Source: LMUY01 sp964244585
GTDB lineage: Bacteria; Pseudomonadota; Alphaproteobacteria; Acetobacterales; Acetobacteraceae
Reading direction: 5' to 3'
NCBI GenBank assembly: GCA_964244585.1
Contig: CAXTJM010000001.1
Coordinates: 496,001 to 560,000, forward strand
DNA: 64,000 nucleotides
Under the pieces are notes generated by a model, which saw nothing but the letters and a program-made list of their open reading frames with translations, did no database searches and was not told the origin of the DNA. A program made the translations under genes and the position numbers. This document shows, piece after piece, positions 24,422 through 32,342 of the stretch; position 1 is the stretch's first letter; every line of letters starts with the position of its first letter.

Positions 24422-25495
24422 GTGGAAATCGTCCGCGAACTGCCGCTGGACCAGGTGTTGCTGGGCGACTGCGTGCGCATGATGGGCATGCTGCCGCCGG
24501 CATCGGTCCACTGCATCTTCGCCGATCCGCCATACAACTTGCAGCTTCGCGGGGAGCTGCGCCGGCCGGATGACAGCGTCGTGGACGGCGTGGACGACGA
24601 CTGGGATCAGTTCACCGATTTCGCAGCCTATGACGCGTTCACCCGTGCCTGGCTGGAGGAGTGCCGCCGGCTGCTGCGCAAGGACGGCACGATCTGGGTG
24701 ATCGGCGCCTACCACAACATCTTCCGCGTCGGGTCGATCCTGCAGGATCTGGGCTTCTGGATCCTCAACGACGTGGTGTGGCGCAAGTCCAACCCGATGC
24801 CCAACTTCCGTGGACGCCGCTTCACCAACGCGCACGAGACCATGATCTGGGCGGCGCGCGGACGCGACAGCCGCTACAAGTTCAACTACCACGCCATGAA
24901 GGCGCTGAACGACGACCTTCAGATGCGCAGCGACTGGCTGCTGCCGCTGTGCACCGGGCCGGAACGGCTGCGCAACCAGCATGGCCTGAAGCTGCACCCC
25001 ACGCAGAAGCCGGAGGCGTTGCTGCACCGCGTGCTGCTGGCGTCCACCGCTCCCGACGACATCGTGCTTGACCCGTTCCTTGGCACGGGCACGACGGCTG
25101 CGGTGGCCAAGCGCCTCGGGCGTCACTTCATCGGCATCGAACGCCACCCGGCCTATGCGGAGGCTGCGATCGGCCGCGTGCGTCGCGAGAAGGCCCTGCC
25201 GCTGAACGGGCTCGCCACCAGCCCGTCGCGCCGGGACGTGCCGCGCATTCCGTTCGGCAGCTTCGTGGAATCAGGCACGCTTCCTGCCGGAACCGAATTG
25301 CGGGACCGCACGCGCAAGGCGCGCGCCGTCGTATCTGCGGACGGCTCCATCGTCAGCGGCGGCCATCAGGGATCGATCCACAAGGTCGGGGCAGCCGTGC
25401 AGAACGCGCCATCCTGCAATGGCTGGGTGTTCTGGCACTTCGAACGGGACGGCGTGTGGCTGCCGCTCGACGCGCTGCGGCAGCCGCCTGGCTAG
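24422..25495 (+). CDS. ccrM: CcrM-type adenine-specific DNA methyltransferase (GANTC)
   Basis: The cell-cycle methyltransferase of alphaproteobacteria, a beta-class N6-adenine enzyme acting at GANTC. It starts with GTG at 24422. Motif IV FADPPYNLQL is near residue 33, the FNYHAMKALND and MRSDWLLPLCTGPERL stretches are typical, and the AdoMet motif DPFLGTGTTAAVAKRLGR is near 218. The C-terminal 80 residues (GTLPAGTELRDRTRK and the NGWVFWHF region) form the extra DNA-binding domain found in CcrM but not in short beta-class enzymes. There is no restriction partner. Two hairpins follow the stop. Confidence 0.95.
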   Translation: MEIVRELPLDQVLLGDCVRMMGMLPPASVHCIFADPPYNLQLRGELRRPDDSVVDGVDDDWDQFTDFAAYDAFTRAWLEECRRLLRKDGTIWVIGAYHNIFRVGSILQDLGFWILNDVVWRKSNPMPNFRGRRFTNAHETMIWAARGRDSRYKFNYHAMKALNDDLQMRSDWLLPLCTGPERLRNQHGLKLHPTQKPEALLHRVLLASTAPDDIVLDPFLGTGTTAAVAKRLGRHFIGIERHPAYAEAAIGRVRREKALPLNGLATSPSRRDVPRIPFGSFVESGTLPAGTELRDRTRKARAVVSADGSIVSGGHQGSIHKVGAAVQNAPSCNGWVFWHFERDGVWLPLDALRQPPG

Positions 25496-25503
25496 AGTGC
25501 GAT

Positions 25504-25529
25504 CGTTTGAGGTTGCTTGACCTCAAGCG
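25504..25529 (+). terminator. Hairpin downstream of ccrM
   Basis: A 10-base stem (CGTTTGAGGT / ACCTCAAGCG, one G-T wobble) closes a 6-base loop, 8 bases after the ccrM stop. There is no T-run, so it may slow polymerase or protect RNA rather than terminate alone. Confidence 0.45.
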
Positions 25530-25551
25530 TGACTCGCCCTCGAAAACAAAG

Positions 25552-25596
25552 GCTAAAGCATGTCGCTTCTTCTACCTGAAGCGATCATGCTTTAGC
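25552..25596. terminator. Long inverted repeat between convergent ccrM and cupin genes
   Basis: Arms GCTAAAGCATG-TCGCTTC and GAAGCGATCATGCTTTAGC pair along 18 bases with one bulged base around a short loop. The element lies between two convergent genes and includes the TAA of the cupin gene (25592-25594). A bidirectional terminator or an intergenic palindromic repeat are both possible; similar AAAGCATG-type palindromes are common in alphaproteobacterial spacers. Confidence 0.5.
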
Positions 25597-25915
25597 TCAT
25601 CATGGCGGCCAGGTCGGCCGGCTGCTTCACCTCGATCTCAACGAAGGCGATGGGATGCGGCGAACCGTTCATCACGTCGTGCTTGATGCCGGCCGGCCTT
25701 ACGTAGGATTGGCCTTTGTCCAGGGGCACGTCCGTCACGTCCGAACCGTTATGCACGCGCAAGGTGCCAGCCGCTAGCATGACGACGAAATAGGGCCAGC
25801 CATGCTCGTGCCATCCTGTCACCGCACCAGGCTCGAACTCCCACTTGGTGATGCGCACCATGCCGTCATCCTGCTGGAGCGTGGAAACCGCGGGGATCGT
25901 GCATTCGAACGCCAT
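25592..25915 (-). CDS. Cupin-domain protein
   Basis: A 107-residue single-domain cupin. The first cupin motif is in GAVTGWHEHGWPYFVVMLAAG, with histidines and a downstream acidic residue suited to metal binding. The second is in VRPAGIKHDVMNGSPHPIAF. The start MAFECTIPAVSTL at 25915 fits the conserved part; a longer frame upstream runs into the ilvD end and is not conserved. The role is unknown: single cupins of this kind include small dioxygenases and sugar or ectoine-type binding proteins. It follows ilvD by 76 bases on the same strand. Confidence 0.8.
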   Translation of the reverse strand: MAFECTIPAVSTLQQDDGMVRITKWEFEPGAVTGWHEHGWPYFVVMLAAGTLRVHNGSDVTDVPLDKGQSYVRPAGIKHDVMNGSPHPIAFVEIEVKQPADLAAMMS

Positions 25916-25958
25916 GAGGCTCGTCCTGTCCGTGAAGAGACCCCACCCAGCCTTCTGC

Positions 25959-25982
25959 CAGCGGGAGACGGTCGGGTGAGGG
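25959..25982. repeat. REP-like fragment
   Basis: The sequence ends GGTCGGGTGAGGG after a GCGGGAGAC half-arm. It closely resembles the first part of the palindromic element at 43759-43857 (CGGGAGAGGGTCGGGTGAGGG). It lies between ilvD and the cupin gene. It is a partial copy. Confidence 0.5.
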
Positions 25983-25991
25983 CCGTGGCAA

Positions 25992-27716
25992 TCATTGATC
26001 CGGGTAGCTGTGCGTCTCCGCCGCGCCGCCCGGATTGGTGACCGCGCCGAGATGGGCCGGCCCGACCAGTTGGGCGTATTTCCAGATCGCGCCGCTATTG
26101 TAGTCGGTCTTCCGCGGCGTCCAGGCCGCACGACGCTCCGCCAGTTCGGCATCCGTCAGCAACACCTCCATCGTGCCGGCAACCGCATCCAGCACGATCC
26201 TGTCACCGTCGCGCAGCAGGGCGATCGGGCCGCCAAGCGCCGCCTCCGGTCCGACATGCCCCACGCAGAAGCCGCGCGTGCCGCCGGAGAACCGACCATC
26301 GGTGACCAACGCCACCGCCTCGCCCATGCCCTGGCCGTAGATCGCGCTGGTGGTGGACAGCATCTCCCGCATGCCCGGGCCGCCGCGCGGCCCCTCGTAG
26401 CGGATGACGATCACGTCGCCGGCCTTGTAGGCGCGGGCCTGCACAGCGGCGAAGGCATCCTCCTCGCAGTCGAAGCACAGCGCCGTGCCCTCGAAGCGCT
26501 GCCGGGCCATGCCGGCGACCTTCACGATGGCGCCATCGGGGGCGATATTGCCGCGCAAGCCCACCACGCCGCCGGTCGGCGACAGCGCCCGCGACACCGG
26601 GTAGACCACGTCCTGGTTCTCGGGGAAGACGACGTCCTTCAGGTTCTCCGCCATGGTGCGGCCGGTCACCGTGATGCAATCGCCGTTCAGCAGGCCACCG
26701 TCCAGCAGCGCCTTCAGGATCACCGGAATGCCGCCGATCTTGTGCACGTCGAACGCCACGTATTTGCCGCCCGGCTTCAGGTCGGCGATGTAGGGCGTGC
26801 GGCGGAAGATGTTCACCACGTCATCCATGGTGAACTCGATGCCCGCCTCGTGCGCCATCGCCGGCAAATGCAGCCCGGCATTGGTGCTGCCCCCCGTGGC
26901 CGCCACCACGACGGCGGCGTTGACGAAGGCCTCGCGGGTGCAGATGTCGCGCGGGCGCAACCCGCTCTCCAGCAACGCCATCACCGCCCGCCCGCTCTCC
27001 ACCGCCCAGCGGTCCCGGTCCTCGTAGGGCGCCGGCGCGCCGGCCGAGCCCGGCAATGCCAGCCCGATCGCCTCGCTGACGGTCGCCATCGTGTTGGCGG
27101 TGAACTGGCCGCCGCACGCCCCGGCGGACGGGCAGGCGACGCATTCCAGCTCGTGCAGTTCCTCGTCCGACATGGTGCCGGCGGCGTGCCGGCCCACCGC
27201 CTCGAACACGTCCACGACCGTGACATCCTTGCCGCGGAAGCTGCCCGGCAGGATCGAGCCGCCATACATGAACACGGACGGCACGTTCAGCCGCAGCATC
27301 GACATCATCATGCCGGGCAGCGATTTGTCGCAGCCCGCCAGCCCCACCAGCGCGTCGTAGCAATGGCCGCGCACCGTCAGTTCGACCGAGTCGGCGATGC
27401 ACTCGCGCGACACCAGGGAGGATTTCATGCCCTGGTGGCCCATGGCGATGCCGTCCGTCACCGTGATTGTGGTGAACTCGCGCGGCGTGCCGCCGGCCTC
27501 GATCACGCCCTTCTTCACCGATTGCGCCTGGCGCGAGAGAGCGATGTTGCAGGGCGCGGCCTCGTTCCAGCACGTCGCCACGCCGACGAAGGGCTGGTTG
27601 ATCGCGTCCTCGTCCAGGCCCATGGCGTAGTAGTAGGAGCGGTGCGGCGCACGGCCCGGCCCCACGGTGACGTGGCGTGACGGCAGGCGGGACTTGTCCC
27701 AGCGTTTTGTCAGCAA
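25992..27716 (-). CDS. ilvD: Dihydroxy-acid dehydratase
   Basis: IlvD dehydrates dihydroxy-acids in valine, isoleucine and pantothenate-precursor synthesis and carries an Fe-S cluster. Family motifs are GVATCWNEAAPCN, LAGCDKSLPGMMM (cluster cysteine), CPSAGACGGQFTANTM (cluster cysteine) and TDGRFSGGTRGFCVGHVGPEA. The likely start is TTG at 27716, giving LLTKRWDKSRLPSRHV, with GGGAGAG upstream; no ATG lies near. The product is about 574 residues. No other ilv genes are nearby. Confidence 0.95.
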   Translation of the reverse strand: MLTKRWDKSRLPSRHVTVGPGRAPHRSYYYAMGLDEDAINQPFVGVATCWNEAAPCNIALSRQAQSVKKGVIEAGGTPREFTTITVTDGIAMGHQGMKSSLVSRECIADSVELTVRGHCYDALVGLAGCDKSLPGMMMSMLRLNVPSVFMYGGSILPGSFRGKDVTVVDVFEAVGRHAAGTMSDEELHELECVACPSAGACGGQFTANTMATVSEAIGLALPGSAGAPAPYEDRDRWAVESGRAVMALLESGLRPRDICTREAFVNAAVVVAATGGSTNAGLHLPAMAHEAGIEFTMDDVVNIFRRTPYIADLKPGGKYVAFDVHKIGGIPVILKALLDGGLLNGDCITVTGRTMAENLKDVVFPENQDVVYPVSRALSPTGGVVGLRGNIAPDGAIVKVAGMARQRFEGTALCFDCEEDAFAAVQARAYKAGDVIVIRYEGPRGGPGMREMLSTTSAIYGQGMGEAVALVTDGRFSGGTRGFCVGHVGPEAALGGPIALLRDGDRIVLDAVAGTMEVLLTDAELAERRAAWTPRKTDYNSGAIWKYAQLVGPAHLGAVTNPGGAAETHSYPDQ

Positions 27717-27780
27717 GGCGGTGCTCTCCCTTGGTGGTGCCGGGACCCTACGAGGGGGGCCTCCGCTTGGCAAAGACGGC

Positions 27781-28986
27781 TCATGCGCGGCGGTGCCGGT
27801 TGTCGTCCTCGCGGTCGCTGCTGACCGCGATGCTCCGGACCAGCGCCGGGTGCAGCACATAGGCATCCAGCCGCTCGGTCCGCCGCACCAGGTGGCGCAG
27901 CGTGTCGATTACCCCCCGGGCATGGCTGTGCCGCGGCACGCCGGCGCAGTCCGCCTCACCCAGGCCGTAGGCCAGCAGGCGCCAGTCCACGTCATGGGCG
28001 AACCCGTCCTGCTCGACCCAGGCCAGCAGCTTTCGCGCGCCCACGGCGCTGAGCAGATAGCCGTCGGCGCCGGGCGCGTTGTCCTCCGGCGGAAACGTGG
28101 CGAAGGCCTGCGCCAGCGGCAGCGCCTGCCAGCCGGTGGATTGCACGACCTGGGCTGCCGCCAGGCGTGGTTGCAGCCGGTCGTTGACGAAGCAAAGGTC
28201 GAACCCTGCCGGCAAGTTGAGCGCCTGCAGACCGGCCGGCAGCGGCAGCATCGGGACCACGTCGTCTTCGATGATGAGGCAGTGCGCGAGCTTGCGCGCC
28301 AGCATCGTCTCCCAAGCCGAAACGTGGCTCAGGAAGCAGCCGAGCGTGCCGCGCATCGCGGCCGCGGCCGCATCGCCAAGCCGCCGGACCGCCGGTTCCG
28401 GCAGCAGCCGCCCCTCGACGCCGGCGACGCGGAACAGCGGCGCTTGGCTATGGCGGAAGTCACGGGCGATGCCGCGGCGTCGGCCGGTGTTGCGGTCGAG
28501 ATTGATGAGGGCGATTTCGTATGGCAGGCCTGCCTGATGCGGGAGCTTGCCAAGCCGCCGGTACAGTCCCGCCAGCGCGCGTTTCGCCGCCGTGTCCGCA
28601 TCCGGCGCAGCCCTGGCAAGGTGCCGCTCCGCCGCGGCCCAGCGCCGATGCTGCAGCAGGATGTTGCCTAGCAGCAGGTGCACCGCCGGGTCGTCCTTCT
28701 GACGGAGCAGGATGGCACGGGCACGGCTCGCGAGCCGGTCGAGATCAGTGGAGTGGTAGGTGAACAGCCCGCCGTAGTGCGCGAGCCATTCGTGGTCCGG
28801 CAAGGACCGCGCCGCCCGGCGGAAGGCGGGGTCGGACTCGGAGTAGTGATGCAGGCTGGCCAGATCGGCGCGTAGTTCCAGCCCGGTGCGCCAGTCATCC
28901 GGCCCTTGCCGCAGCAGCTCGCGCCATACCGCGACGGCATCGTCCAGGCGGCCTTCCGCACGGGCCTGCAACGCCTGCTGCCTCAT
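27781..28986 (-). CDS. Glycosyltransferase family 25 protein with an N-terminal TPR-like region
   Basis: A 401-residue protein. The first 145 residues are helical repeats with TPR character (QARAEGRLDDAVAVWRELLR, LLLGNILLQHRRWAAAERHL). The C-terminal part is a GT25 (LPS beta-galactosyltransferase-like) domain: ALINLDRNTGRRRGI, FRVAGVEGRLL, GTLGCFLSHVSAWETML and the acidic metal site LIIEDDVVP. It is probably cytoplasmic and acts on surface polysaccharide or LPS; the acceptor cannot be inferred. It begins 7 bases after the valS stop, so the two are co-transcribed. Confidence 0.85.
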   Translation of the reverse strand: MRQQALQARAEGRLDDAVAVWRELLRQGPDDWRTGLELRADLASLHHYSESDPAFRRAARSLPDHEWLAHYGGLFTYHSTDLDRLASRARAILLRQKDDPAVHLLLGNILLQHRRWAAAERHLARAAPDADTAAKRALAGLYRRLGKLPHQAGLPYEIALINLDRNTGRRRGIARDFRHSQAPLFRVAGVEGRLLPEPAVRRLGDAAAAAMRGTLGCFLSHVSAWETMLARKLAHCLIIEDDVVPMLPLPAGLQALNLPAGFDLCFVNDRLQPRLAAAQVVQSTGWQALPLAQAFATFPPEDNAPGADGYLLSAVGARKLLAWVEQDGFAHDVDWRLLAYGLGEADCAGVPRHSHARGVIDTLRHLVRRTERLDAYVLHPALVRSIAVSSDREDDNRHRRA

Positions 28987-28993
28987 CGCGAAC

Positions 28994-31663
28994 CTACTCG
29001 ATCCGCTTGAGCGCCGCGCCCAGCCGCTCGATTTCCGCCGTGAAGGCTACCAGGCGGTCGCGGTTTTCCTCCACCACCTCGGGCTTGGCGCGGGCGATGA
29101 AGTCCGGCTGGGCCAACTTGGCCGCGACCTTGTTCCGCTCAGCCTCTGCCTTGGCCTGCTCCCGGGTCAGCCGGACGCGCTCGGCCGCCAGGTCGATCAG
29201 CCCTTCCAGCGGCAGCACGAGGGTCGCCTCGTCCAAGCCCATCTGGGCGCTGTTGCGGGGCGGCTCGCCGGACAGGGCGCGGACCTCGCTCGCCCGTGCC
29301 ATGCGGCCGATCACCTCGGACCAGCGCTCAGCCCGCGCCATGGTCGCGGCCGAGGCGTCGCGAAGCAGCAGCGGCGCCAGTACCGAGGGCGGGACGTTCA
29401 TCTCGGACCGGACGGTGCGGACCTGGCCGACCAGGCGGACCAGCCAGTCCAGTTCCTCCCGCGCCGCCGCGGCATTGGGCACGGCGGCCGGGCCGGGCCA
29501 AGGGGCGCGGATCATCCCGTTGGCGTCGCCGAAGCCGAACTCGGCCCACAACGTCGCCGACACGAACGGCATCACCGGGTGCAACAGGCGCAACACCACG
29601 CCCAGGGCGTGGGCCGCCGCCGCACGCAGTTCCAAGTCGGCTGCGAAGGACGGTTTGGCGAACTCCAGGAACCAGTCGCAGAAGATGTTCCAGGTGAAGC
29701 GGTAGCAGGCGGCGGCGTATTCATCGAAGCGGTAGGCGTCCAGCGCCGCCGTGGCCTCGGCGACCGCCGCGTGGGCGGCATCGAGGATCCAGCGGGCCAG
29801 CGGCCCCCGCGCCGCGGCCGGGTCGAAGCCCGGATCGGCCCGCACCCCGTTCAGCTGGCACAGCCGGGCCGCGTTCCACAGCTTGGTGACGAAGCGGCGG
29901 TACTCCTCGACGCGGGCCGGGCCAAGCTTCACGTCCCGGCCGGGGCCGGTCAGCGCGCAGATGGTGAAGCGCAGCGCGTCGGCGCCGAACTGGTCCACCA
30001 TGGCCAGCGGGTCGATGACGTTGCCCTTCGACTTGCTCATCTTCTGCCCGCGCTCATCGCGCACCAGGCCGTGGATGTAGACGGTGCGGAACGGCACGTC
30101 GCCCATGAAGTGCTGCCCCAGCATCATCATCCGGGCGACCCAGAAGAAGATGATGTCGAACCCGGTGACCAGCACGTCGCCGGGATAGTACCGCGCTAGC
30201 TCGGCCGTCCGCTCCGGCCAGCCGAGGGTGGAGAACGGCCACAGCGCGGAGGAGAACCAGGTGTCCAGCACGTCCTCGTCCTGCACCAACGGTTCGTCGC
30301 GGCCGTAATGGGCCGCCGCCGCCGCCTTCGCATCCGCTTCGGTGTGGCCGACGAACACCGCCCCGTCCGGCCCATACCACGCCGGGATACGGTGGCCCCA
30401 CCAAAGCTGGCGGCTGATGCACCAGGGCTGGATGTCGCGCATCCAGGCGAAGAAGGTGTTCTCCCATTGCTTCGGCACGAACACGGTCTTGCCGGTCTCC
30501 ACCGCCTCGATCGCGGGGCCGGCCAGCGTCTTGGCGTCGGCATACCATTGGGTGGTCAACAGAGGCTCGATCGGCACTTCGGAGCGGTCGCCATGCGGCA
30601 CCTGGTGCATGTGCGGCTCCGTCCGCACCAGCAGGTCCAGGCGCTCCAGCTCGGCCACGACCGCCTTGCGCGCGGCCGCGCGATCCTGCCCGGCGAGGCT
30701 GCGGGTCCAGGCCGGGTCGGCGATGCCCGGCACCGCCGACAGCTCGATCTCCGCCAGCGTAACGCAGGCCCTGCGGTCCAGCACGGAGGGCATCGGCAGG
30801 TCGTGCCGGCGACCCACCGCGAAGTCGTTGAAGTCGTGCGCCGGCGTGATCTTGACGGCGCCGGTGCCTTTCTCCGGGTCGGAATAGCTGTCGGCGACGA
30901 TCGGGATGCGGCGCCCCGTCAGCGGCACGATCGCGTATTTGCCCACCAGGGCGGCGTAGCGGGCATCCTCCGGATGGACCGCGATGGCGGTGTCGCCCAG
31001 CATGGTCTCCGGCCGCGTGGTGGCGACGGTGATCCACTCCGCCGTCGCCTTGACAGGGTAGCGGATGTGCCAGAGGCTGCCCTTCACCTCGCGGCTTTCC
31101 ACCTCCAGATCGGAGATGGCGCTTTGGAATTTCGGATCCCAGTTCACCAGCCGGCGGTCGCGGTAGATCAACCCCTGGCGGTACAGGGTGACGAACACCT
31201 CGCGCACGGCGTCCGACAGGCCGGCATCCATGGTGAAGCGTTCGCGCGCCCAATCCAGGGAGGCGCCGAGGCGGCGGAGCTGTGCCGTGATGGTGCCGCC
31301 GGATTGCGCCTTCCAATCCCACACGCGATCCACGAAGGCATCGCGGCCGAGTTCCTGCCGGGTGGTTCCGGACGCGGCAAGCTGACGCTCCACCACCATC
31401 TGCGCGGCGATGCCGGCATGGTCGGTGCCAGGCTGCCACAACGCGTCGCGACCTTGCATGCGACGCCACCGGATCAGGATATCCTGGATCGTGTTGGTCA
31501 GCGCGTGTCCGACATGCAGGCTGCCGGTGACGTTCGGCGGCGGGATCATGATGGTGAAGGGTTGTGCGCCGCTGCCGGGGCGGGCGGCGAACGCGCCCTC
31601 CCGCTCCCATGCCTCGTAGAGCGGCGCCTCGATTTCGGCAGGCGAGAATGACTTGTCCAGCAT
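28994..31663 (-). CDS. valS: Valyl-tRNA synthetase
   Basis: A class I aminoacyl-tRNA synthetase of 889 residues, somewhat shorter than the E. coli enzyme (951) and usual for alphaproteobacteria. The HIGH motif lies in PPPNVTGSLHVGHALTNTI near residue 50. The editing domain spans roughly 190-330. KMSKS is in GQKMSKSKGNVIDPL near 541. A C-terminal coiled coil (VRLTREQAKAEAERNKVAAK) ends the protein. The start MLDKSFSPAEIEAPLYEAWE is the family N-terminus. It follows the PopZ-like gene by 60 bases. Confidence 0.97.
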   Translation of the reverse strand: MLDKSFSPAEIEAPLYEAWEREGAFAARPGSGAQPFTIMIPPPNVTGSLHVGHALTNTIQDILIRWRRMQGRDALWQPGTDHAGIAAQMVVERQLAASGTTRQELGRDAFVDRVWDWKAQSGGTITAQLRRLGASLDWARERFTMDAGLSDAVREVFVTLYRQGLIYRDRRLVNWDPKFQSAISDLEVESREVKGSLWHIRYPVKATAEWITVATTRPETMLGDTAIAVHPEDARYAALVGKYAIVPLTGRRIPIVADSYSDPEKGTGAVKITPAHDFNDFAVGRRHDLPMPSVLDRRACVTLAEIELSAVPGIADPAWTRSLAGQDRAAARKAVVAELERLDLLVRTEPHMHQVPHGDRSEVPIEPLLTTQWYADAKTLAGPAIEAVETGKTVFVPKQWENTFFAWMRDIQPWCISRQLWWGHRIPAWYGPDGAVFVGHTEADAKAAAAAHYGRDEPLVQDEDVLDTWFSSALWPFSTLGWPERTAELARYYPGDVLVTGFDIIFFWVARMMMLGQHFMGDVPFRTVYIHGLVRDERGQKMSKSKGNVIDPLAMVDQFGADALRFTICALTGPGRDVKLGPARVEEYRRFVTKLWNAARLCQLNGVRADPGFDPAAARGPLARWILDAAHAAVAEATAALDAYRFDEYAAACYRFTWNIFCDWFLEFAKPSFAADLELRAAAAHALGVVLRLLHPVMPFVSATLWAEFGFGDANGMIRAPWPGPAAVPNAAAAREELDWLVRLVGQVRTVRSEMNVPPSVLAPLLLRDASAATMARAERWSEVIGRMARASEVRALSGEPPRNSAQMGLDEATLVLPLEGLIDLAAERVRLTREQAKAEAERNKVAAKLAQPDFIARAKPEVVEENRDRLVAFTAEIERLGAALKRIE

Positions 31664-31723
31664 GGGACGGTTCTAGCCGGTGCGGGCCGGCTGGCAAACG
31701 GCTACGGACAAATGGCCGCGCCG

Positions 31724-32338
31724 CTACAACGCGGCACGCCCGGCGACCCGCTCGATCTCCTGGCGAACCAGGCGTTCGACGAGTGGCGGCAGGTGGTTGT
31801 CCAACCAGTCCTTCAGCAACGGACGCACTTCCTCGCGCACCAGATCCTCGATCGTCGGGCCGCCGCGATACACCTGGGTGGTCCGTTCGTGCGACAGCGT
31901 GCGCAGCAGCGAACCGACCGACGCCGCTGCCGCCGCCGTGCTCTCCGCCGCCATCAGCCCTTCGCCGGAGGCGGGCAGCGACGGCGGCCGCGACACCGGT
32001 TCCGGCGCGGGAACGGGCTCGAAGGTCGGAGCTATGGCCGCCACCGCCGGAGGTTCCGGCGGATCGGGGGGCTCGGGCGGAGGTGCGGCGAAGCCGGCTT
32101 CAGCCGCCGGTTCGTTCACCAGCATGGCCTCGTCGAGCACCAGCACGCCGTCATCGCCGGCCGGTTCCGGGTCGGCCGGCCTGGCCGGCGCACCTGCGTC
32201 GTGCGCCGGCTCCTCGGGCGCGGCCGCATTGCCCGGCGGCACTTCGTCCTCGTTCAGGATGCGGCGGATGGAGGCGAGGATATCCTCCATCGAAGGGTCG
32301 GCACCCTCTCCTGCCGCCGGCGGGGTGGCGCCGCTCAC
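31724..32338 (-). CDS. PopZ/DUF2497-family protein
   Basis: A 204-residue protein with the PopZ architecture. A short N-terminal helix PSMEDILASIRRILNEDE is followed by a long proline- and acid-rich disordered middle (about residues 30-130). The conserved C-terminal helical block is TIEDLVREEVRPLLKDWLDN then HLPPLVERLVRQEIERV. In Caulobacter PopZ forms the polar hub that tethers the chromosome centromere. The start is GTG at 32338, four bases after the tolC stop. Its place next to valS and tolC matches other alphaproteobacteria. Confidence 0.88.
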   Translation of the reverse strand: MSGATPPAAGEGADPSMEDILASIRRILNEDEVPPGNAAAPEEPAHDAGAPARPADPEPAGDDGVLVLDEAMLVNEPAAEAGFAAPPPEPPDPPEPPAVAAIAPTFEPVPAPEPVSRPPSLPASGEGLMAAESTAAAAASVGSLLRTLSHERTTQVYRGGPTIEDLVREEVRPLLKDWLDNHLPPLVERLVRQEIERVAGRAAL

Positions 32339-32342
32339 GCCG

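Noticed and set aside
23669..25147. 492-codon minus-strand frame opposite rnhB and ccrM
   Set aside because: Crosses two well-supported plus-strand genes; composition typical of an antisense shadow.
25995..27680. Long plus-strand open frame opposite ilvD (561 codons)
   Set aside because: Arginine-, histidine- and glutamine-rich antisense frame produced by high-GC third positions of ilvD; no family motifs.
28886..30199. Long plus-strand open frame opposite valS (437 codons)
   Set aside because: Pure antisense of conserved valS sequence, with skewed composition and no motifs.
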